From Epiperipatus broadwayi (Eukaryota; Onychophora; Udeonychophora; Euonychophora; Peripatidae): a DNA stretch of 64,000 nt. The notes below the pieces were generated by a model. That model saw nothing but the letters and a program-made list of their open reading frames with translations, was not told the origin of the DNA and searched no databases. Position numbers and translations under genes: made by a program. The stretch spans positions 1 to 64,000 of the forward strand of contig JAQFVV010013350.1 of the NCBI GenBank assembly GCA_028023455.1. The letters are read 5' to 3'. Of this stretch, positions 62,601 to 64,000 are shown one piece after another; the stretch's first letter is position 1, and each line of letters starts with the position of its first letter.

Positions 62601-62815
62601 TCGTGAGATTTGAATTGATGACATTTGCTTCTGCTTTTTTTTGTTTGTTTGTTTTTTTTAATTTAGTGGCAGTTGAGGCAGGTTTAAGAAATTAACCAAA
62701 AGTATTTCTGCAGATTTAATGATTGTTTATAATAGTTTGTTACCGTTAAATTTATCATTTTTATTAGAATTATAATTTTCTTTTAATTAATAGACATTTT
62801 ATTTATTATTTATAT
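62336..62815 (+). repeat. inverted terminal segment (right)
   Basis: Reverse complement of 60620-61090 with moderate divergence, including the GGCAGTTGAGGCAGGTTTAA tail phrase. It ends in TTATATATATATTG. Confidence 0.85.
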
Positions 62816-62821
62816 ATATAT

Positions 62822-63364
62822 TGTACCGGTCTGTCCATTTCACCCTTTATGGTCTTATAAATCTTTTGACCCACATACGCACTGAGCATGAAAGTGACGT
62901 ATGTAATGAGATGAAATAACGAGAATAATTCCCTTGCGATATCAATGGTTAAATATGAAAAGTAAATATCCAAAAAAAAGTACTAGAGGAAGGATATATA
63001 ACCCAAAAAATGAGGTCAATCGAAACCTTCCCTCTTATATCATCCCACACCAGTCCGATTAACTAACGGTGGTCACTCCTTTAATTTACACACCTTTAAA
63101 AGTACTAAAATATTTTTATTTAACCTTTAGTGCCACTCCTGACAAAGAAGTGTATTGTTGACCCTCCCTTTTCCTTCCCAAGAGAGTGTGTAAATAAAAT
63201 GACCACAGTTATATATCATAAGAAAAAAAAAATATAAGTTTGGGACATAAAATGTGAAACAATATAACCCCCTGGTAAGTTATCCCTATCTAGCTCATAA
63301 TTATTTTCCCTATCTCAGGTTAATGATTGGTTTGACCCGTTTGCTTGAAATAACTCTGGTTACA
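62822..63364 (+). other. GC-richer, LTR-like segment
   Basis: Starts TGTACCGGTCTG directly after (TA)n and could end GGTTACA. It holds a GGATATATAACCC TATA-like box (62994) and a GTAAATAAAATGACC polyadenylation-like site (63190). There is no target duplication, so identity as a solo LTR is uncertain. Confidence 0.3.
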
Positions 63365-63491
63365 TGCTAATGATTGAATAAGTAATTTGAACTAAGCAAA
63401 TAAGAGTGGCAAACCATTTTTTTAATAAAAAAAAAATTTACTCTTTATTATAACTTTTAAATGTTTTATTAGGTTAAAGATTTTATATAAT

Positions 63492-63597
<106 letters not shown>

Positions 63598-64000
63598 AGG
63601 TTAAACATCTATTTACAAAAAAAATTTACATGAAGAAAATGTCATTTAAAAAAATAATTGCATAATGGGTGTGGACTATATCCTTTTCCCCACTTAAAAA
63701 TTAATAGTTTAAGAAACAAATGTATGCAATGAATTTCCCAAGGAAGAAACATAATTCATATCAGTATTAAAACCATTTAAAAATAATATAAAAAAACACA
63801 CTAGTTTGCATGCATGTCTACTGATTACTTCTATGATCAATAAGTTATTAATATTTACACATCTTTAGATTTGGTGCTTAAATATTTATACATGAGACTC
63901 ATCTATGTTTAGTTATTTTAAACGTATAAAATGATGCCTAATAAGAAATAATATGGCTAAAGAACACTCTACATAAGGTATCACCATAGTAAAAGATTAT

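Larger units (their letters stand above)
60620..62825 (+). mobile_element. Penelope-like element with ~470-bp inverted termini
   Basis: Plus-strand decayed coding region (RT then GIY-YIG) between inverted terminal segments at 60620-61090 and 62336-62815. Each terminal segment includes the C-terminal end of the ORF plus a ~200-bp untranslated tail ending in (TA)n. Partial inverted or direct terminal repeats are typical of Penelope-like elements. It is bounded by TA runs on both sides; no clear target duplication was identified. Confidence 0.85.

Noticed and set aside
62822-63364. Confident solo LTR call
   Set aside because: Promoter-like and polyA-like phrases exist, but there is no target duplication and no second copy in the window, so it is only listed as LTR-like at low confidence.

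Overview
This is a strongly AT-rich, repeat-packed stretch of a eukaryotic (invertebrate animal) nuclear genome. Most of it is layered transposable-element debris, long (TA)n microsatellites, local tandem repeats and inverted-repeat pairs. Nothing points to bacterial or organellar DNA: there are no operons, rRNA or tRNA clusters. The element content (RTE-type LINEs, a Penelope-like element with a GIY-YIG domain, a Ty3/gypsy-type LTR element and tRNA-derived SINE-like pieces) fits an arthropod, flatworm or mollusc-like genome. I cannot name the species.

Layout. 1-3.5 kb: 3' end of a zinc-knuckle LINE (minus), a foldback cluster and a 1.1-kb element with short terminal inverted repeats that carries tandem repeats. 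3.5-13.6 kb: a ~1-kb inverted-repeat pair with a hammerhead-ribozyme-like motif in each arm. At its centre sits an 8.2-kb LTR retrotransposon (LTRs 4414-6506 and 10517-12605) whose only sizeable ORF appears to join a gag-like N-terminus to an integrase C-terminus. 13.6-28 kb: a dispersed repeat family ending in (TA)n, RTE fragments, a ~355-bp tandem repeat and long tracts with nothing recognisable. 28.4 kb: the best host-gene candidate, an internal exon. 30.9-41.5 kb: an inverted pair plus a ~2.9-kb unit present twice in direct orientation. 41.5-43.9 kb: a decayed RTE endonuclease/reverse-transcriptase LINE (minus). 44-45.4 kb: a possible solo LTR. 48.6-50.9 kb: a second LINE in two opposed pieces. 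52-56 kb: two candidate micro-exons, a repeat in tandem with a hammerhead-like motif, and a ~0.9-kb interspersed repeat that is the inverse of one at 25.7 kb. 56.2-59.4 kb: a three-level nested insertion. 60.6-62.8 kb: a Penelope-like element with ~470-bp inverted termini.

How the parts relate. The three plus-strand exon candidates (384, 27 and 33 nt) are each open in phase 1-1 and could belong to one host gene with introns of up to ~23 kb filled by these elements. No complete, intact protein-coding gene is visible. All element ORFs carry stops, frameshifts or large deletions except the 291-codon chimeric ORF. Boundaries and similarities were read by eye; no alignment or database search was run.
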